The notes: generated from the sequence alone by a model not told the origin. Counted from the first letter of the stretch, positions 1-9,380 are shown. The stretch is DNA of 64,000 nt from an uncultured Sulfitobacter sp. (GCF_947500075.1 NZ_CANMQS010000006.1:225660-289659); one strand, 5' to 3'. A program made the numbers and translations.

Positions 1-1
1 C

Positions 2-400
2 ACAAATCTGCTGACCAAGATCATCCGTGTGCCAACGCGGTTCCTTGGGGTGATGATCCTGATCCTGTCTTTTGTGGGTGTCTATTCGCTGCGGAACTCC
101 CTGACCGACTGCATGCTGGCGGCGGGCTTTGGCGTGCTCGGACTGATCCTGAAACGGTTGAACCTGCCCATCGTGCCGATCATCCTCGGCATGGTGCTGG
201 GCGGCATCATGGAGGTGAAGCTGCGTTCCGCCCTGCCCCGGCTGAAAACGCCACTGGACATGATCGACCGGCCCATTGCGATGATCATCTTTGCGATGAT
301 CCTGATGGTCCTTGCCTTGCATCTGCGCACGCTGATCAAGGAAATCCGGGCGCATCAAACGGACGATGACCACGACCTTCACGACACACAAATGCGGTGA
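2..400 (+). CDS. tctA: Tripartite tricarboxylate transporter permease TctA, C-terminal part
   Basis: The open frame runs in from the left edge, so only about the last 132 residues are present. They are strongly hydrophobic, with four to five likely membrane segments and the stretch NLPIVPIILGMVLGGIMEV, which is typical of the C-terminal half of the large TctA permease of the TTT family. TctA works with the small membrane protein TctB and the periplasmic binding protein TctC to import carboxylates using an ion gradient. The stop overlaps the GTG start of the aldehyde dehydrogenase (GTGA), suggesting one operon, with tctB and tctC probably to the left of the window. The substrate cannot be read from this fragment. 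Confidence 0.85.
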   Translation, partial: TNLLTKIIRVPTRFLGVMILILSFVGVYSLRNSLTDCMLAAGFGVLGLILKRLNLPIVPIILGMVLGGIMEVKLRSALPRLKTPLDMIDRPIAMIIFAMILMVLALHLRTLIKEIRAHQTDDDHDLHDTQMR

Positions 401-1890
401 GCATGATGAACCAAGACCAGATCAACACCCTGCGCGCGCACCCCGTCGCCCCGCAGCATCACCTGATAGAGGGCATAGCGGTCCCGGCGTCAGACGGTGC
501 GGTGATGGAGGTGATCTCTCCCATCGACGGCAGCAGGTTGACCACCATCGCGCGCGGTACGGCCGCAGACATGGATGCCGCCATCGCCTCCGCCCGAGCT
601 GCATTTGAAGATGGCCGCTGGGCCGGTCAGCCACCTGCCGCGCGCAAGAAGGTCCTGATGAAATGGGCCGAACTGATAGAAGCCAATGCGCCGAAACTGG
701 CGGTGCTGGGCGTGCGCGACAACGGCACCGAAATCGGCATGGCCCTGAAGGCGGAACCGGGGTCCGCCGCAGGCACGATCCGCTACTACGCCGAAGCGCT
801 CGACAAGGTATATGGAGAGATTGCGCCAACGCCAAACGATACGCTCGGCCTGATTCACAAGGAACCTGTGGGCGTTGTGGGCGCGATCATCCCGTGGAAC
901 TTCCCGCTGATGATCGGCGCATGGAAACTGGGTCCGGCACTGGCCACGGGCAACTCAGTCGTCCTCAAACCCGCAGAAGGCGCGTCCCTCACGCTCATTC
1001 GCATGGCCGAACTGGCGCTGGAAGCAGGCCTGCCGCCCGGCGTGCTGAACGTCGTCACCGGCGAAGGCGCCGTGGTGGGCGAAGCGATGGGGTTGTCGAT
1101 GGACGTCGATGTGCTGGTCTTTACCGGGTCTGGTGCCACCGGGCGCCGCCTTCTCGACTACGCCGCGCGGTCCAACCTCAAGCGGGTGTATCTGGAGCTG
1201 GGCGGCAAATCCCCCAACATCGTTTTCGCGGACGCGCCTGACCTGCATGAAGCCGCCAAGGTCTCGGCAATGGGCATCTTTCGCAACTCCGGGCAAGTCT
1301 GTGTCGCGGGGTCGCGCCTGCTGGTCGAAGCCCCGATCCATGATGACTTCGTTGCCGAAGTCTCGAGAATCGCCGCTGGCATGCGGGTTGGCGATCCGCT
1401 GGACATGGACAGCCACATCGGAGCCGTACACTCCGAACAGCAGCTTTTGCAGAACCTCGGTTTCGTCGACACCGCCCAATCCGAAGGCGGCACACTGACC
1501 ACAGGGGGCGACCGCCTGCTGAGCGAAACAGGCGGCTATTACATGGCCCCGACCGTTGTCACACATGTCACCCCGCAGGCCAGCCTGTCACAGCAGGAGG
1601 TCTTCGGCCCCATCCTCGCCGTGACACCGTTCACAAACGACGCCGAGGCCATCGGCATCGCGAATGCTACCCCTTACGGGCTGGCCGGCGGTGTCTGGAC
1701 CTCCAACCTGTCCCGCGCACACCGCTTGGTGCGCGGCGTGCGCACGGGCGTGATGCACGTCAACACATACGGCGGTGCAGACGGCACGGTGCCCTTGGGC
1801 GGTGTCGGCCAATCCGGCAATGGTCATGACAAATCGCTGCATGCGCTGGACAAGTACATCAACCTCAAAACCGCCTGGATCAAACTCTGA
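397..1890 (+). CDS. NAD(P)-dependent aldehyde dehydrogenase
   Basis: A full-length ALDH-superfamily enzyme (497 aa) that should oxidise an aldehyde to the carboxylate with NAD(P). The general-base glutamate is seen in LELGGKSPN (residue 267), the nucleophilic cysteine in GQVCVAG (residue 302), and the cofactor and substrate channel motif in PWNFPLM. The GTG start at 397 overlaps the tctA stop; an ATG six bases later is an alternative, and neither has a clear ribosome site, so translational coupling is likely. Its place between a TctA permease and a UPF0261 gene suggests it acts on the imported compound or a breakdown product. The exact substrate is not evident. Confidence 0.93.
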   Translation: MSMMNQDQINTLRAHPVAPQHHLIEGIAVPASDGAVMEVISPIDGSRLTTIARGTAADMDAAIASARAAFEDGRWAGQPPAARKKVLMKWAELIEANAPKLAVLGVRDNGTEIGMALKAEPGSAAGTIRYYAEALDKVYGEIAPTPNDTLGLIHKEPVGVVGAIIPWNFPLMIGAWKLGPALATGNSVVLKPAEGASLTLIRMAELALEAGLPPGVLNVVTGEGAVVGEAMGLSMDVDVLVFTGSGATGRRLLDYAARSNLKRVYLELGGKSPNIVFADAPDLHEAAKVSAMGIFRNSGQVCVAGSRLLVEAPIHDDFVAEVSRIAAGMRVGDPLDMDSHIGAVHSEQQLLQNLGFVDTAQSEGGTLTTGGDRLLSETGGYYMAPTVVTHVTPQASLSQQEVFGPILAVTPFTNDAEAIGIANATPYGLAGGVWTSNLSRAHRLVRGVRTGVMHVNTYGGADGTVPLGGVGQSGNGHDKSLHALDKYINLKTAWIKL

Positions 1891-1911
1891 TCGCCACAAC
1901 GGGAGCCCCTC

Positions 1912-3144
1912 ATGTACGACAAGACCATTCTGATCATCGGAACCTATGACACCAAGGATGACGAGCTGACATTTATGGCGGATGTCATGCGTCAGCAGGG
2001 CGGGACGGTTGTCACGATGGATGTCTCCGTTCTGGGCGATCCTTCAGCCCCGACAGATTACAGCAAACATGACGTGGCCAGCGCGGGCGAAAGCTCCATT
2101 CAGGCGGCCATCGACAGCGGTGACGAAAATCACGCGATGCAGATCATGGCCAACGGCGCCGCCCTGCTGACAGCCCGGCTTTATGCTGAAGGACGTTTTG
2201 ACGGGATGGTCGTTCTGGGCGGCACCATGGGCACGGATCTGGCGCTGGATGTCTGCGCGGCCCTGCCTCTGGGTGTGCCCAAGTACATCGTCTCCACCGT
2301 ATCCTTTTCTCCCCTGATCCCGGCCGAGCGGCTGGCCGCAGACACGCAGATGATCCTCTGGGCAGGCGGGCTCTATGGATTGAACTCAGTCTGCAAAGCC
2401 TCCCTCAGCCAAGCCGCAGGCGCTGTGCTGGGTGCCGCCCGTGCGGTACAGGCCCCTGATCCCACCAAACCGCTGATCGGCATGACATCCCTGGGCAAAT
2501 CAGCGCTCAAATATATGGTGACCCTGAAACCCGCCCTCGAAGAGCGTGGTTTCGAAGTGGCCGTCTTTCACGCCACCGGCATGGGCGGGCGCGCCTTTGA
2601 AAGCCTGGCAGCCCAGGGCGCGTTCGCTTGCGTCTTTGACTTTTGCACCCAAGAACTGGGCAATCATATCCACGGCTCCAACATCTCTGCCGGAGCGGAC
2701 AGGTTGACCAACGCAGGCCGCAACGGCACGCCGCAATTGGTAGCGCCGGGATGCTATGATCTGGTCGACATCGTGGGGTGGAAACCGATCCCGGACAAAT
2801 GGAAAGACCACCTCAGCCACGCCCACAACCGTTTGCTGACCTCCATCGTCCTGAACATCAAAGAGCGTAAAGCCGTCGCCCGCGCCCACGGCGCGCAGCT
2901 GGCCTCAGCAACCGGCCCGACAGCGCTTCTTTTGCCGCAGGACGGCCTTGGGGAATGGGACCGCGAAGGCGCGGATTTGCATGACAAAGCCGGTCTGGAT
3001 GCCTTCCTGAGCGAGATGAGAACCGTCTGCCCACCTCAGGTCACCTGTCACGAGGTCGCGGGCCACATCAACGACGCGATCTTTGCCGAAACGGCACTGG
3101 CATTTTTTGACGATTGGTGTGCAACAGGGGTGGTGCAGGGGTAA
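1912..3144 (+). CDS. Tm-1-like ATP-binding (UPF0261) family protein
   Basis: A 410-aa protein of the UPF0261 / Tm-1-like family. It starts with the family N-terminus (TILIIGTYDTKDDEL) and has glycine-rich stretches such as VLGGTMGTDLALD and HATGMGGRAFE, expected to form the two nucleotide-binding-like domains. The family is named after the tomato Tm-1 resistance protein; the bacterial role is poorly known and genes often sit in catabolic clusters. A GGGAG ribosome site lies 7 bases upstream of the ATG, 21 bases after the dehydrogenase stop, so it is probably the last gene of the tctA-ALDH operon. Family assignment is firm; function is not known. Confidence 0.88.
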   Translation: MYDKTILIIGTYDTKDDELTFMADVMRQQGGTVVTMDVSVLGDPSAPTDYSKHDVASAGESSIQAAIDSGDENHAMQIMANGAALLTARLYAEGRFDGMVVLGGTMGTDLALDVCAALPLGVPKYIVSTVSFSPLIPAERLAADTQMILWAGGLYGLNSVCKASLSQAAGAVLGAARAVQAPDPTKPLIGMTSLGKSALKYMVTLKPALEERGFEVAVFHATGMGGRAFESLAAQGAFACVFDFCTQELGNHIHGSNISAGADRLTNAGRNGTPQLVAPGCYDLVDIVGWKPIPDKWKDHLSHAHNRLLTSIVLNIKERKAVARAHGAQLASATGPTALLLPQDGLGEWDREGADLHDKAGLDAFLSEMRTVCPPQVTCHEVAGHINDAIFAETALAFFDDWCATGVVQG

Positions 3145-3173
3145 GCACTGCTGGCGTATGTCGGGAAAGTCAG

Positions 3174-3249
3174 TGGTGAGCCGTGCAGGGTTCGAACCTG
3201 CGACCCACTGATTAAAAGTCAGTTGCTCTACCAACTGAGCTAACGGCCC
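3174..3249 (-). tRNA. tRNA-Lys (anticodon TTT)
   Basis: On the minus strand a complete 76-nt cloverleaf can be drawn: acceptor stem GGGCCGT/ACGGCTC, D arm, anticodon stem CTGAC with loop carrying TTT, T arm with GGTTCGAACC, discriminator A and an encoded CCA (3174-3176). It reads AAA and AAG lysine codons. Confidence 0.97.
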
Positions 3250-3259
3250 ACGAGGGGTG

Positions 3260-3288
3260 TATCTAGAAAGGAGTCCCATGGGGGTCAA
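3260..3288 (-). promoter_or_regulatory. Promoter of tRNA-Lys
   Basis: Reading the minus strand, TTGACC (3283-3288) is followed after exactly 17 bases by TAGATA (3260-3265), a near-consensus sigma-70 promoter placed about 10 bases before the mature tRNA 5 prime end. Confidence 0.7.
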
Positions 3289-3356
3289 GCCCCAAACGTC
3301 GGGAAATCTGCGCCGCCTTCTGGATAAGTATGACGCAGGCCGCTATATGCGCCAGA

Positions 3357-4193
3357 ATGAGCAATTCATCGACCTCCGGGATGCCCTTCATGAAGATGCA
3401 CGGGCTGGGCAACGACTTTGTCGTTGTTGATGCGCGTGCGCAGATGCAACCTGTGACATCCAAGCTGGCGCAAGCGGTGGGGCATCGGCACTTTGGCGTA
3501 GGATTCGATCAGCTTGCAGTGATCACCGCTGAGGGTGCGGGGGATGCGCATCTGACATTCTACAACGCAGATGGATCAAGGGCAGCGGCCTGTGGCAACG
3601 CGACGCGCTGTATCGCGCGCCATCTCATGGATGAAAGCGGCAAAACGGCTTTGCATCTGACCACCCAGCGCGGTGATCTGGCGGCGGAGGATCGGGGCAA
3701 TGGCCTCACGGCTGTGAACATGGGTGCACCCCAACTTGCATGGCATGAAGTGCCACTGGCGCGGGAGATGGACACGCTGAGGCTGCCCATCGAAGGGGAA
3801 CCAACGGCGACCGGCATGGGAAACCCCCATTGCACCTTCTTCGTAGAAGATCTCGCAGCGATTGATCTGGCGGCGCGCGGTGCGGCGCTGGAGCATCATC
3901 CGCTCTACCCTGAACGCACAAATGTGCAGTTTGCCCAGATCATTGGCCCGGATCACATCCGCATGCGGGTTTGGGAACGCGGCGTTGGGGTGACGCTTGC
4001 GTCCGGCTCCTCCTCCTGCGCGACCGCCGTTGCGGCGGCGCGGCGGGGTCTGACAGGCCGCAGCGTTCAGATTGATCTGGACGGTGGAACGCTTGAAATC
4101 GACTGGCGCGATGATGGCGTCTGGATGACCGGACCCAGCAGCCATGTCTTTACCGGCACCCTGACACCGGCCTTTCTGGACAGTATCGGATGA
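3357..4193 (+). CDS. dapF: Diaminopimelate epimerase
   Basis: DapF interconverts LL- and meso-diaminopimelate, the last step before meso-DAP feeds peptidoglycan and lysine synthesis, in the cytoplasm. The N-terminus [14 protein letters not shown] and the first active-site motif AACGNATRC (Cys79) are intact. At the second site the family ACG motif reads ASGSSSC: Ser216 stands where the second catalytic Cys is expected, with a Cys five residues further on. The ATG at 3357 gives a 278-aa protein of normal length; ATGs at 3330 and 3381 are alternatives, and none has a good ribosome site. The stop overlaps mtaB (ATGA). The lost cysteine may be lineage-typical and compensated, but this is untested here. 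Confidence 0.93.
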   Translation: MSNSSTSGMPFMKMHGLGNDFVVVDARAQMQPVTSKLAQAVGHRHFGVGFDQLAVITAEGAGDAHLTFYNADGSRAAACGNATRCIARHLMDESGKTALHLTTQRGDLAAEDRGNGLTAVNMGAPQLAWHEVPLAREMDTLRLPIEGEPTATGMGNPHCTFFVEDLAAIDLAARGAALEHHPLYPERTNVQFAQIIGPDHIRMRVWERGVGVTLASGSSSCATAVAAARRGLTGRSVQIDLDGGTLEIDWRDDGVWMTGPSSHVFTGTLTPAFLDSIG

Positions 4194-5443
4194 GCGCGCC
4201 TGTCTTCTCCAACCACGGCTGTCGTCTGAATGCCTATGAGGTTGAGGCGATGAAAGACCTCGCCGCGCAGTCCGGCCTGGGCGATGCTGTCGTGGTCAAC
4301 ACCTGTGCTGTCACCGCGGAAGCTGTGCGCAAGGCCAGACAGGACATTCGCAAGCTGCGCAAGACCCATCCAGACGCGCGCCTTATCGTCACCGGCTGCG
4401 CGGCGCAGACTGAACCCGAAACGTTCAGCGCCATGGCGGAAGTAGATGCCATCATCGGCAACACCGAAAAGATGTTGCCAGAGACATGGGCAGGGCTTGC
4501 AGCCGATTTCATCGGTGAGACGGAGCGCGTGCAGGTCGATGACATCATGTCCGTCAAGGAAACGGCAGGCCATTTGATTGATGGCTTTGGCACCCGTTCA
4601 AGAGCCTATGTGCAGGTCCAGAACGGTTGCGATCACCGATGCACCTTTTGCATCATCCCCTACGGCCGCGGGAATTCGCGATCCGTCCCGGCGGGTGTTG
4701 TGGTGGATCAGATCAAACGGCTGGTCGACAAAGGGTTCAACGAAGTTGTCCTGACGGGTGTTGACCTGACCTCCTGGGGGGCGGATCTGCCAGCGACGCC
4801 GCGGTTGGGGGATCTGGTGATGCGGATCCTGAAGCTCGTGCCGGATTTGCCCAGACTCAGGATCAGCTCCATCGACAGCATCGAAGTAGATGAAAACCTG
4901 ATGCAGGCCATCGCGACCGAGCCTCGCCTGATGCCACATCTGCATCTGTCCCTCCAGCATGGGGACGACATGATCCTCAAACGGATGAAGCGCCGCCACC
5001 TGCGCGACGATGCAATCCGGTTCTGTGATGAGGCCCGCCGCCTGCGTCCCGATATGACCTTTGGCGCGGACATCATCGCCGGATTTCCGACAGAGACGGA
5101 CGCAATGTTCGACAATGCGCTGGCGCTGGTGCGCGAATGTGACCTGACCTGGCTGCATGTCTTCCCCTACTCGGCGCGCAAAGGCACGCCTGCAGCAAGA
5201 ATGCCCGCCGTGGATGGCAAGGCGATCAAAGCCCGTGCGGCGCAACTGCGGGCCGCAGGTGAGGCGCAGGTGCAGCGCCACCTGGCCCAACAGGTTGGGC
5301 GACAGCACGATGTCCTGATGGAAAGCCCACAGATGGGGCGCACCGCACAATTTGCCGAAGTCCGGTTTGACGCGCCACAACCTGTCGGGCAGATCGTGCG
5401 GGCAACGGTGCGCGCACATGCCCAACAGCACTTGGTCGTGTGA
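4190..5443 (+). CDS. mtaB: tRNA t6A37 methylthiotransferase MtaB
   Basis: A 417-aa radical-SAM methylthiotransferase of the MtaB group, which adds a methylthio group to N6-threonylcarbamoyl-adenosine at tRNA position 37. The N-terminal UPF0004 domain keeps its cluster cysteines (NHGCRLN, VNTCAV, VTGCAAQ), and the radical-SAM cluster is CDHRCTFC near residues 147-154. A TRAM-like region is expected at the C-terminus. The start overlaps the dapF stop and the end overlaps the Crp/Fnr gene, so the three genes form a tightly coupled operon. MiaB is the close relative; the N-terminal spacing and short length favour MtaB. Confidence 0.92.
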   Translation: MSAPVFSNHGCRLNAYEVEAMKDLAAQSGLGDAVVVNTCAVTAEAVRKARQDIRKLRKTHPDARLIVTGCAAQTEPETFSAMAEVDAIIGNTEKMLPETWAGLAADFIGETERVQVDDIMSVKETAGHLIDGFGTRSRAYVQVQNGCDHRCTFCIIPYGRGNSRSVPAGVVVDQIKRLVDKGFNEVVLTGVDLTSWGADLPATPRLGDLVMRILKLVPDLPRLRISSIDSIEVDENLMQAIATEPRLMPHLHLSLQHGDDMILKRMKRRHLRDDAIRFCDEARRLRPDMTFGADIIAGFPTETDAMFDNALALVRECDLTWLHVFPYSARKGTPAARMPAVDGKAIKARAAQLRAAGEAQVQRHLAQQVGRQHDVLMESPQMGRTAQFAEVRFDAPQPVGQIVRATVRAHAQQHLVV

Positions 5444-6114
5444 TCCCGATGGCCAAGGACGCATTCAGCAAATCTGGTTTCCTCGCTTCCGCATCGGATG
5501 AATTGATCGATCTGATGCGCTCGGTCGCGACCCGCCGGATCCTCAAGACGGGCGATGTCCTGTTTGAGCAAGGTGACTTTGGCGATGCGCTCTATGCCAT
5601 TGTATCGGGGGAGCTTGAGGTCAGCATTCTATCATCTGAGGGTCAGAAACTGAGCCTCAACATCCTCCAGAAAGGCGCCCTGGCGGGGGAGATTGCGCTG
5701 TTTTCTCCCGGCCCGCGCACCGCAACGCTGACAGCCCGTCAGCCGACGGAAGTCTGGGGCGTCAGCAATGTGAAGTTCCTCGCCGCGCTACAGGAAACGC
5801 CTGCCCTCTTTACGGACATGATGGAACTGGCGGGCCACCGGATGCGCTGGATGGCCGATCAATACGCCGACAGGGTGTTCCGCAACGTGACAAGTCGGCT
5901 CGCCCGGATCATCCTGCATCTGTCAGGGCCAGAGAATGAAGCGCTCCAGATGTCACACGCAGATCTTGCCAACTTCATTGGCGCCACCCGAGAGACGGTT
6001 TCAAAGACCCTGTCAGTCTGGAAACGAAGCGGGATCATTGAACTGGGCCGCGGCATGGTACAGGTGCGTGATCCCGAGGCCCTGCGCGACATTGAGGAAA
6101 ACGAAGGAATTTAA
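5440..6114 (+). CDS. Crp/Fnr family transcriptional regulator
   Basis: A 224-aa regulator with an N-terminal cyclic-nucleotide-binding beta-roll (GDVLFEQGDFGDALYAIVSG, then AGEIALFSPGPRTATLTA), a dimerisation helix and a C-terminal Crp-type winged helix (LANFIGATRETVSKTLSVWK). There is no N-terminal cysteine cluster, so it is not a classical oxygen-sensing FNR. The ligand cannot be read with confidence. It starts with GTG overlapping the mtaB stop. Directly after its stop lies a TGTAA-N6-TTACA palindrome with the spacing of a Crp-family operator, a candidate target of this protein. Confidence 0.9.
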   Translation: MIPMAKDAFSKSGFLASASDELIDLMRSVATRRILKTGDVLFEQGDFGDALYAIVSGELEVSILSSEGQKLSLNILQKGALAGEIALFSPGPRTATLTARQPTEVWGVSNVKFLAALQETPALFTDMMELAGHRMRWMADQYADRVFRNVTSRLARIILHLSGPENEALQMSHADLANFIGATRETVSKTLSVWKRSGIIELGRGMVQVRDPEALRDIEENEGI

Positions 6115-6119
6115 CCCTT

Positions 6120-6135
6120 TGTAATCCAGATTACA
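6120..6135. promoter_or_regulatory. Crp-like palindrome TGTAATC-CA-GATTACA
   Basis: A 16-bp sequence with perfect 7-bp inverted arms, also readable as TGTAA-N6-TTACA, the spacing used by Crp/Fnr-family dimers. It begins 6 bases after the Crp/Fnr regulator stop codon and lies upstream of the hairpin-rich interval, about 45 bases before a TAACAT/CATATC-like -10 region. It could control that transcript; it could also just be a weak hairpin. Confidence 0.45.
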
Positions 6136-6174
6136 GACGCGCGGCGTAAATCCGCTCATCCTTAACATATCTAA

Positions 6175-6417
6175 GACATGGCTCCCTGCCGCACAACGGT
6201 TCGCATTCTCGATACCACGGGGAGCCTTTAGAACGATCAAGGGTCAGGCACGCGCGATGGGGGGCTAAGCCCTTCAGACCGGGGCAGTGAAAACTCGCTC
6301 GCCTTCTGACCTATTACTTAGCACTGATTTCCCAATCTCAGTGGGGCATTCCTCTTCCGACAGCCCCCGAGATCGACTGCCCCCCGCTACTGAAAAGAAG
6401 CGGGGGGCCATTTTCGT
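6175..6417 (+). ncRNA. Candidate small RNA in the gap before petC (6115-6461)
   Basis: The 347-base gap between the Crp/Fnr gene and petC holds no convincing gene but several strong hairpins in a row on the plus strand: GGCTCCC/GGGAGCC (6180-6226, 33-nt loop), GGGCT-AAGCCC (about 6262-6273), a nested ATCTC-GGGGC / GCCCC-GAGAT stem (6335-6373), and a terminator stem at 6379-6408. A possible -10 lies near 6163-6172. This is the layout of a stable sRNA of about 240 nt. No signature of SRP RNA, RNase P, tmRNA or a known riboswitch was recognised; 6S RNA cannot be excluded. Confidence 0.45.
6379..6414 (+). terminator. Rho-independent terminator
   Basis: A perfect 10-bp stem GCCCCCCGCT/AGCGGGGGGC with a 10-nt loop is followed by CATTTT on the plus strand. 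The U-tract side fits termination of a plus-strand transcript from the preceding gap. It may also serve the petABC mRNA arriving on the minus strand, though no T-run follows in that direction. Confidence 0.7.
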
Positions 6418-6461
6418 ATATGACGCAAACCGAGAACCGGTTCGCGTCCAGGAGTATGTGC

Positions 6462-7250
6462 TTAGTGCTCTTTGCCCTTAACAGGCGCCCAGAGCCGCTT
6501 GTTGGTCAAGTAGAGCAACACGGACAGCAGAGTTAGGAAAAGCACACCTGCGAAACCGGCCTGTTTGCGGGCGCCCAATTTGGGTTCCGCTGTCCACATC
6601 AGAAACGCGGAGACGTCTTCCGCAATATGGTGCAGGTCGTTGTCATGCCCATCTGCGAAATCCACGTCTTCCCCATAGAGCGGGGGTGCCATGGAAATCC
6701 AGCCACCCGGAAAGGCGGTGTTTTCGTAGAATGTCGTGCCTGCCTGCTCTTTCTCTTCACCGGTGTAGCCGGTCAGGAGGGATGCAATATACTCAGGTCC
6801 GCCGATACCTTTGAAGAACTGGTTGATTCCCAGTCCGTAAGGGCCGTGGAAACCGGCACGCGCCTTTGCCATCAAGGACAGGTCCGGCGCATTCTCCAAT
6901 GCAGACTCCGGGAAGTGATCCGTTGGCACGGCCTCCCGGAAGTCATCCAGATCGGCATCGAATACTTCAAACTGCTTGGCGTATTCGATCACCTGCTCTT
7001 CCGGCAGGCCGGGGCCGCCTTCATCGCCGATTGTGCGCAAGGGGACAAACTTCAGACCATGGCAGGAAGCGCAAATCTCAGTGTAGACCTGCAAGCCGCG
7101 CTGCAACTGGTTCACGTCATAGGTCCCAAACGGCCCTTCAAACGAGAAGTCGAAATCCTCGATATGCGAGTCGTATGCGCCGGCGGCAATCGCGCCGCCA
7201 GTGGTCAGACCAAAGGCTGCAAGCGCGGAGAGGGTAAGTTTCTTGATCAT
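6462..7250 (-). CDS. petC: Cytochrome c1 of the bc1 complex
   Basis: The cytochrome c1 subunit (262 aa) accepts electrons from the Rieske protein and passes them to cytochrome c in the periplasm. A signal peptide (residues 1-22, ending AIAA) precedes the mature N-terminus; covalent haem attaches at CASCH (Cys60, Cys63, His64). A C-terminal membrane anchor is followed by the basic tail [13 protein letters not shown]. The start at 7250 is chosen because GGAG lies exactly 6 bases upstream; two earlier in-frame ATGs (7256, 7265) sit on or before it. It is the last gene of petABC, 11 bases after petB. Confidence 0.96.
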   Translation of the reverse strand: MIKKLTLSALAAFGLTTGGAIAAGAYDSHIEDFDFSFEGPFGTYDVNQLQRGLQVYTEICASCHGLKFVPLRTIGDEGGPGLPEEQVIEYAKQFEVFDADLDDFREAVPTDHFPESALENAPDLSLMAKARAGFHGPYGLGINQFFKGIGGPEYIASLLTGYTGEEKEQAGTTFYENTAFPGGWISMAPPLYGEDVDFADGHDNDLHHIAEDVSAFLMWTAEPKLGARKQAGFAGVLFLTLLSVLLYLTNKRLWAPVKGKEH

Positions 7251-7261
7251 TGTCATCTCCG

Positions 7262-8605
7262 TCATTCTGCCGGGTTCACAGCGGGGCTGCCGCCGTCTGT
7301 CTTGGCAGGATAATGCGCCTCGAAATCTTCCTGAATGGTTGCCGGTGGTGTCATCGGCTTTTCGATCACACCCAAGAGCGGCAGGATCACAAGGAAGTAG
7401 GCAAACCAATAAGCGGATGCGATCAGGGAGAATGTCGCATAGGGCTCCTCCGCGGGCATCGCGCCCAGCCACATCAGGACGAAGAAATCGACCACCAGCA
7501 GCCAGAACCACCACTTGAACATCGGACGATACCGGCCGGACCGCACGCTGGATGTATCCAGCCAAGGCGCCAGCGCCATCACGGCAATCGCGCCAAACAT
7601 CGCGAGCACGCCAAAGAACTTCGCGTCGATGATGCCGCCTGTCAGCGTCTCCGCGATGATCACGACCCAAACGTCAGAAGTGAAGGCACGCAGGATCGCG
7701 TAGAAGGGCAGGAAGTACCATTCCGGCACAATGTGTGCAGGCGTCGAAAGTGGGTTCGCCTCAATGTAGTTGTCAGGGTGACCAAGATAGTTCGGCATGA
7801 ACCCGACGATCGCAAAGAAGACCAGCAGGATCACCGCAAGGGCGAACAGGTCCTTGATCACAAAATAGGGCCAGAAGGGCAGCGTGTCTTTCTCTGCATC
7901 TTCCTTGGAGGTGCGCCGCACCTCAACACCCGTGGGGTTGTTGTTGCCCGTGGTGTGGAAGGCCCAGATGTGAATGATCACAAGGCCCGCAATCACAAAC
8001 GGGAACAGATAGTGCAGGCTGAAGAAACGGTTCAGCGTCGCATTGTCCACCGCTGGTCCACCCAGAAGCAACGTCTGCAGGCTTTCACCGACGAATGGGA
8101 TCGCACCGAACAGGCCGGTGATCACGGTCGCACCCCAGAAGGACATCTGACCCCATGGCAGCACGTACCCCATGAAGGCTGTGCCCATCATCAGCAGGTA
8201 AATCAGCATGCCGATGATCCACGTAATCTCACGCGGGGCCTTGTAGGAGCCGTAATAGAGACCCCGGAAGATATGCGCATAAACGGCGACGAAGAACAGC
8301 GAGGCGCCGTTCTGGTGCATATACCGCAGCATATAGCCGCCATTGACGTTGCGCATGATATGCTCAACCGAGGCGAACGCGCTGTCCACATGCGGCGTGT
8401 AGTGCATCGCAAGAACGATACCAGTGATGATCTGAAGCGCCAGACAGAAAGTCAGCACGATACCCCAGATCCACATCCAGTTAAGGTTCTTGGGCGTCGG
8501 GATCATCAATGTGTCATACATCAAGCCAACGACAGGAAGGCGGCGGTGCAGCCACTTTTCGCTGTTCGACTTTGGTTCGTAATGGTCGTGAGGAATTCCA
8601 CCCAT
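7262..8605 (-). CDS. petB: Cytochrome b of the bc1 complex
   Basis: The 447-aa integral membrane subunit carries the two b haems and both quinone sites. It shows the conserved [10 protein letters not shown] start region, the [14 protein letters not shown] stretch around haem ligands, the [13 protein letters not shown] region, the Qo-site PEW motif ([16 protein letters not shown]), and eight expected membrane helices. The C-terminal extension up to the stop is usual in alphaproteobacteria. A GGGAG site lies 7 bases before the ATG. It is the middle gene of petABC, with 12 bases between it and petA. Confidence 0.97.
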   Translation of the reverse strand: MGGIPHDHYEPKSNSEKWLHRRLPVVGLMYDTLMIPTPKNLNWMWIWGIVLTFCLALQIITGIVLAMHYTPHVDSAFASVEHIMRNVNGGYMLRYMHQNGASLFFVAVYAHIFRGLYYGSYKAPREITWIIGMLIYLLMMGTAFMGYVLPWGQMSFWGATVITGLFGAIPFVGESLQTLLLGGPAVDNATLNRFFSLHYLFPFVIAGLVIIHIWAFHTTGNNNPTGVEVRRTSKEDAEKDTLPFWPYFVIKDLFALAVILLVFFAIVGFMPNYLGHPDNYIEANPLSTPAHIVPEWYFLPFYAILRAFTSDVWVVIIAETLTGGIIDAKFFGVLAMFGAIAVMALAPWLDTSSVRSGRYRPMFKWWFWLLVVDFFVLMWLGAMPAEEPYATFSLIASAYWFAYFLVILPLLGVIEKPMTPPATIQEDFEAHYPAKTDGGSPAVNPAE

Positions 8606-8617
8606 CAGTTTTCTCCC

Positions 8618-9202
8618 TTAACCCAGTTTGATCGTTGTTTCGTCGACAAACTCTGCCGGTGGAACCGGCAGGTTGGTCGGCGCAGGCCCCTTACGGATGC
8701 GGCCCGACGTATCGTAGTGCGACCCGTGGCAGGGGCAGAACCAACCACCAAAGTCACCCGCATCGCCCAAAGGAACACAGCCGAGGTGCGTACAAACACC
8801 CATCATCACGAGCCATTCACCGGCAACCGCATCTTCTGAGCCAGCTGGCGGTGGCAAAAACCGGTTTCCATCGTCGCCATCAACACCGCTCGGAAGGTTC
8901 TCGTTGCGCGCGTCATTGTCGGGCAGGTCAGCAAGATCGACTGCCTGCGCCTCTGCGATTTCTTCCTCTGTCCGGCGCCGGATAAAGACGGGTTTGCCAA
9001 GCCATTTCACCGTCATTTGCGATCCGGGTGCCAGATCGCCCACATCCACACGGATGGAGGACAGCGCCAGAACGTCTGCGGATGGGTTCATCTGGTTAAC
9101 AAGCGGCCAAACCGCTGCGCCGACGGCGACAGCGCCTGTGCCAGCGGTTGCGTAGTAGAGGAAATCCCTCCGGGTGCCTGCGTGATCTTCTGCGTTGGAC
9201 AC
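8618..9202 (-). CDS. petA: Rieske iron-sulfur subunit of the bc1 complex
   Basis: The 194-aa Rieske protein oxidises quinol at the Qo site. An [11 protein letters not shown] twin-arginine-like anchor leads a single N-terminal membrane helix. The 2Fe-2S ligands are in CTHLGC and CPCHGSHYD. It starts with GTG, with AGGAG 7 bases upstream. It is the first gene of petABC; the 178-base gap before it contains a fair promoter. The PetP/PetR-like regulators that accompany this operon in Rhodobacter capsulatus are 12 kb away here. Confidence 0.97.
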   Translation of the reverse strand: MSNAEDHAGTRRDFLYYATAGTGAVAVGAAVWPLVNQMNPSADVLALSSIRVDVGDLAPGSQMTVKWLGKPVFIRRRTEEEIAEAQAVDLADLPDNDARNENLPSGVDGDDGNRFLPPPAGSEDAVAGEWLVMMGVCTHLGCVPLGDAGDFGGWFCPCHGSHYDTSGRIRKGPAPTNLPVPPAEFVDETTIKLG

Positions 9203-9281
9203 GGGTTAGCTCCTGTTTCTGGCCTGAACAGGCCACTGCAAAACGGCCCGGCACACGATAGCCGAGCCCCATTCTGGTGCG

Positions 9282-9310
9282 TATCTAGCGGGACGCAGCA
9301 CGCCCGTCCA
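9282..9310 (-). promoter_or_regulatory. Possible petABC promoter
   Basis: On the minus strand TGGACG (9305-9310) is separated by 17 bases from TAGATA (9282-9287). The resulting leader of about 75 nt holds a GGCCTG-AACAGGCC-type palindrome (9221-9234) before the petA ribosome site. A TTGACA lies further upstream but its spacing to the -10 is too long. Confidence 0.45.
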
Positions 9311-9380
9311 GATGTCAAAGTCGCGCAAAGGGTCGCAGTTGGGTACTTAATGAACCGTAAACGCGACCAAAATACCCGTT

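Noticed and set aside
6287..6481. A 64-codon frame inside the hairpin-rich gap
   Set aside because: It crosses the terminator stem and the petC end, has no ribosome site and no recognisable features.
7250..8839. A 529-codon open frame on the plus strand opposite petB and petA
   Set aside because: It is antisense to two clearly conserved genes, has low-complexity composition rich in His, Arg and Gln, and has no family motif; typical of GC-rich shadows.
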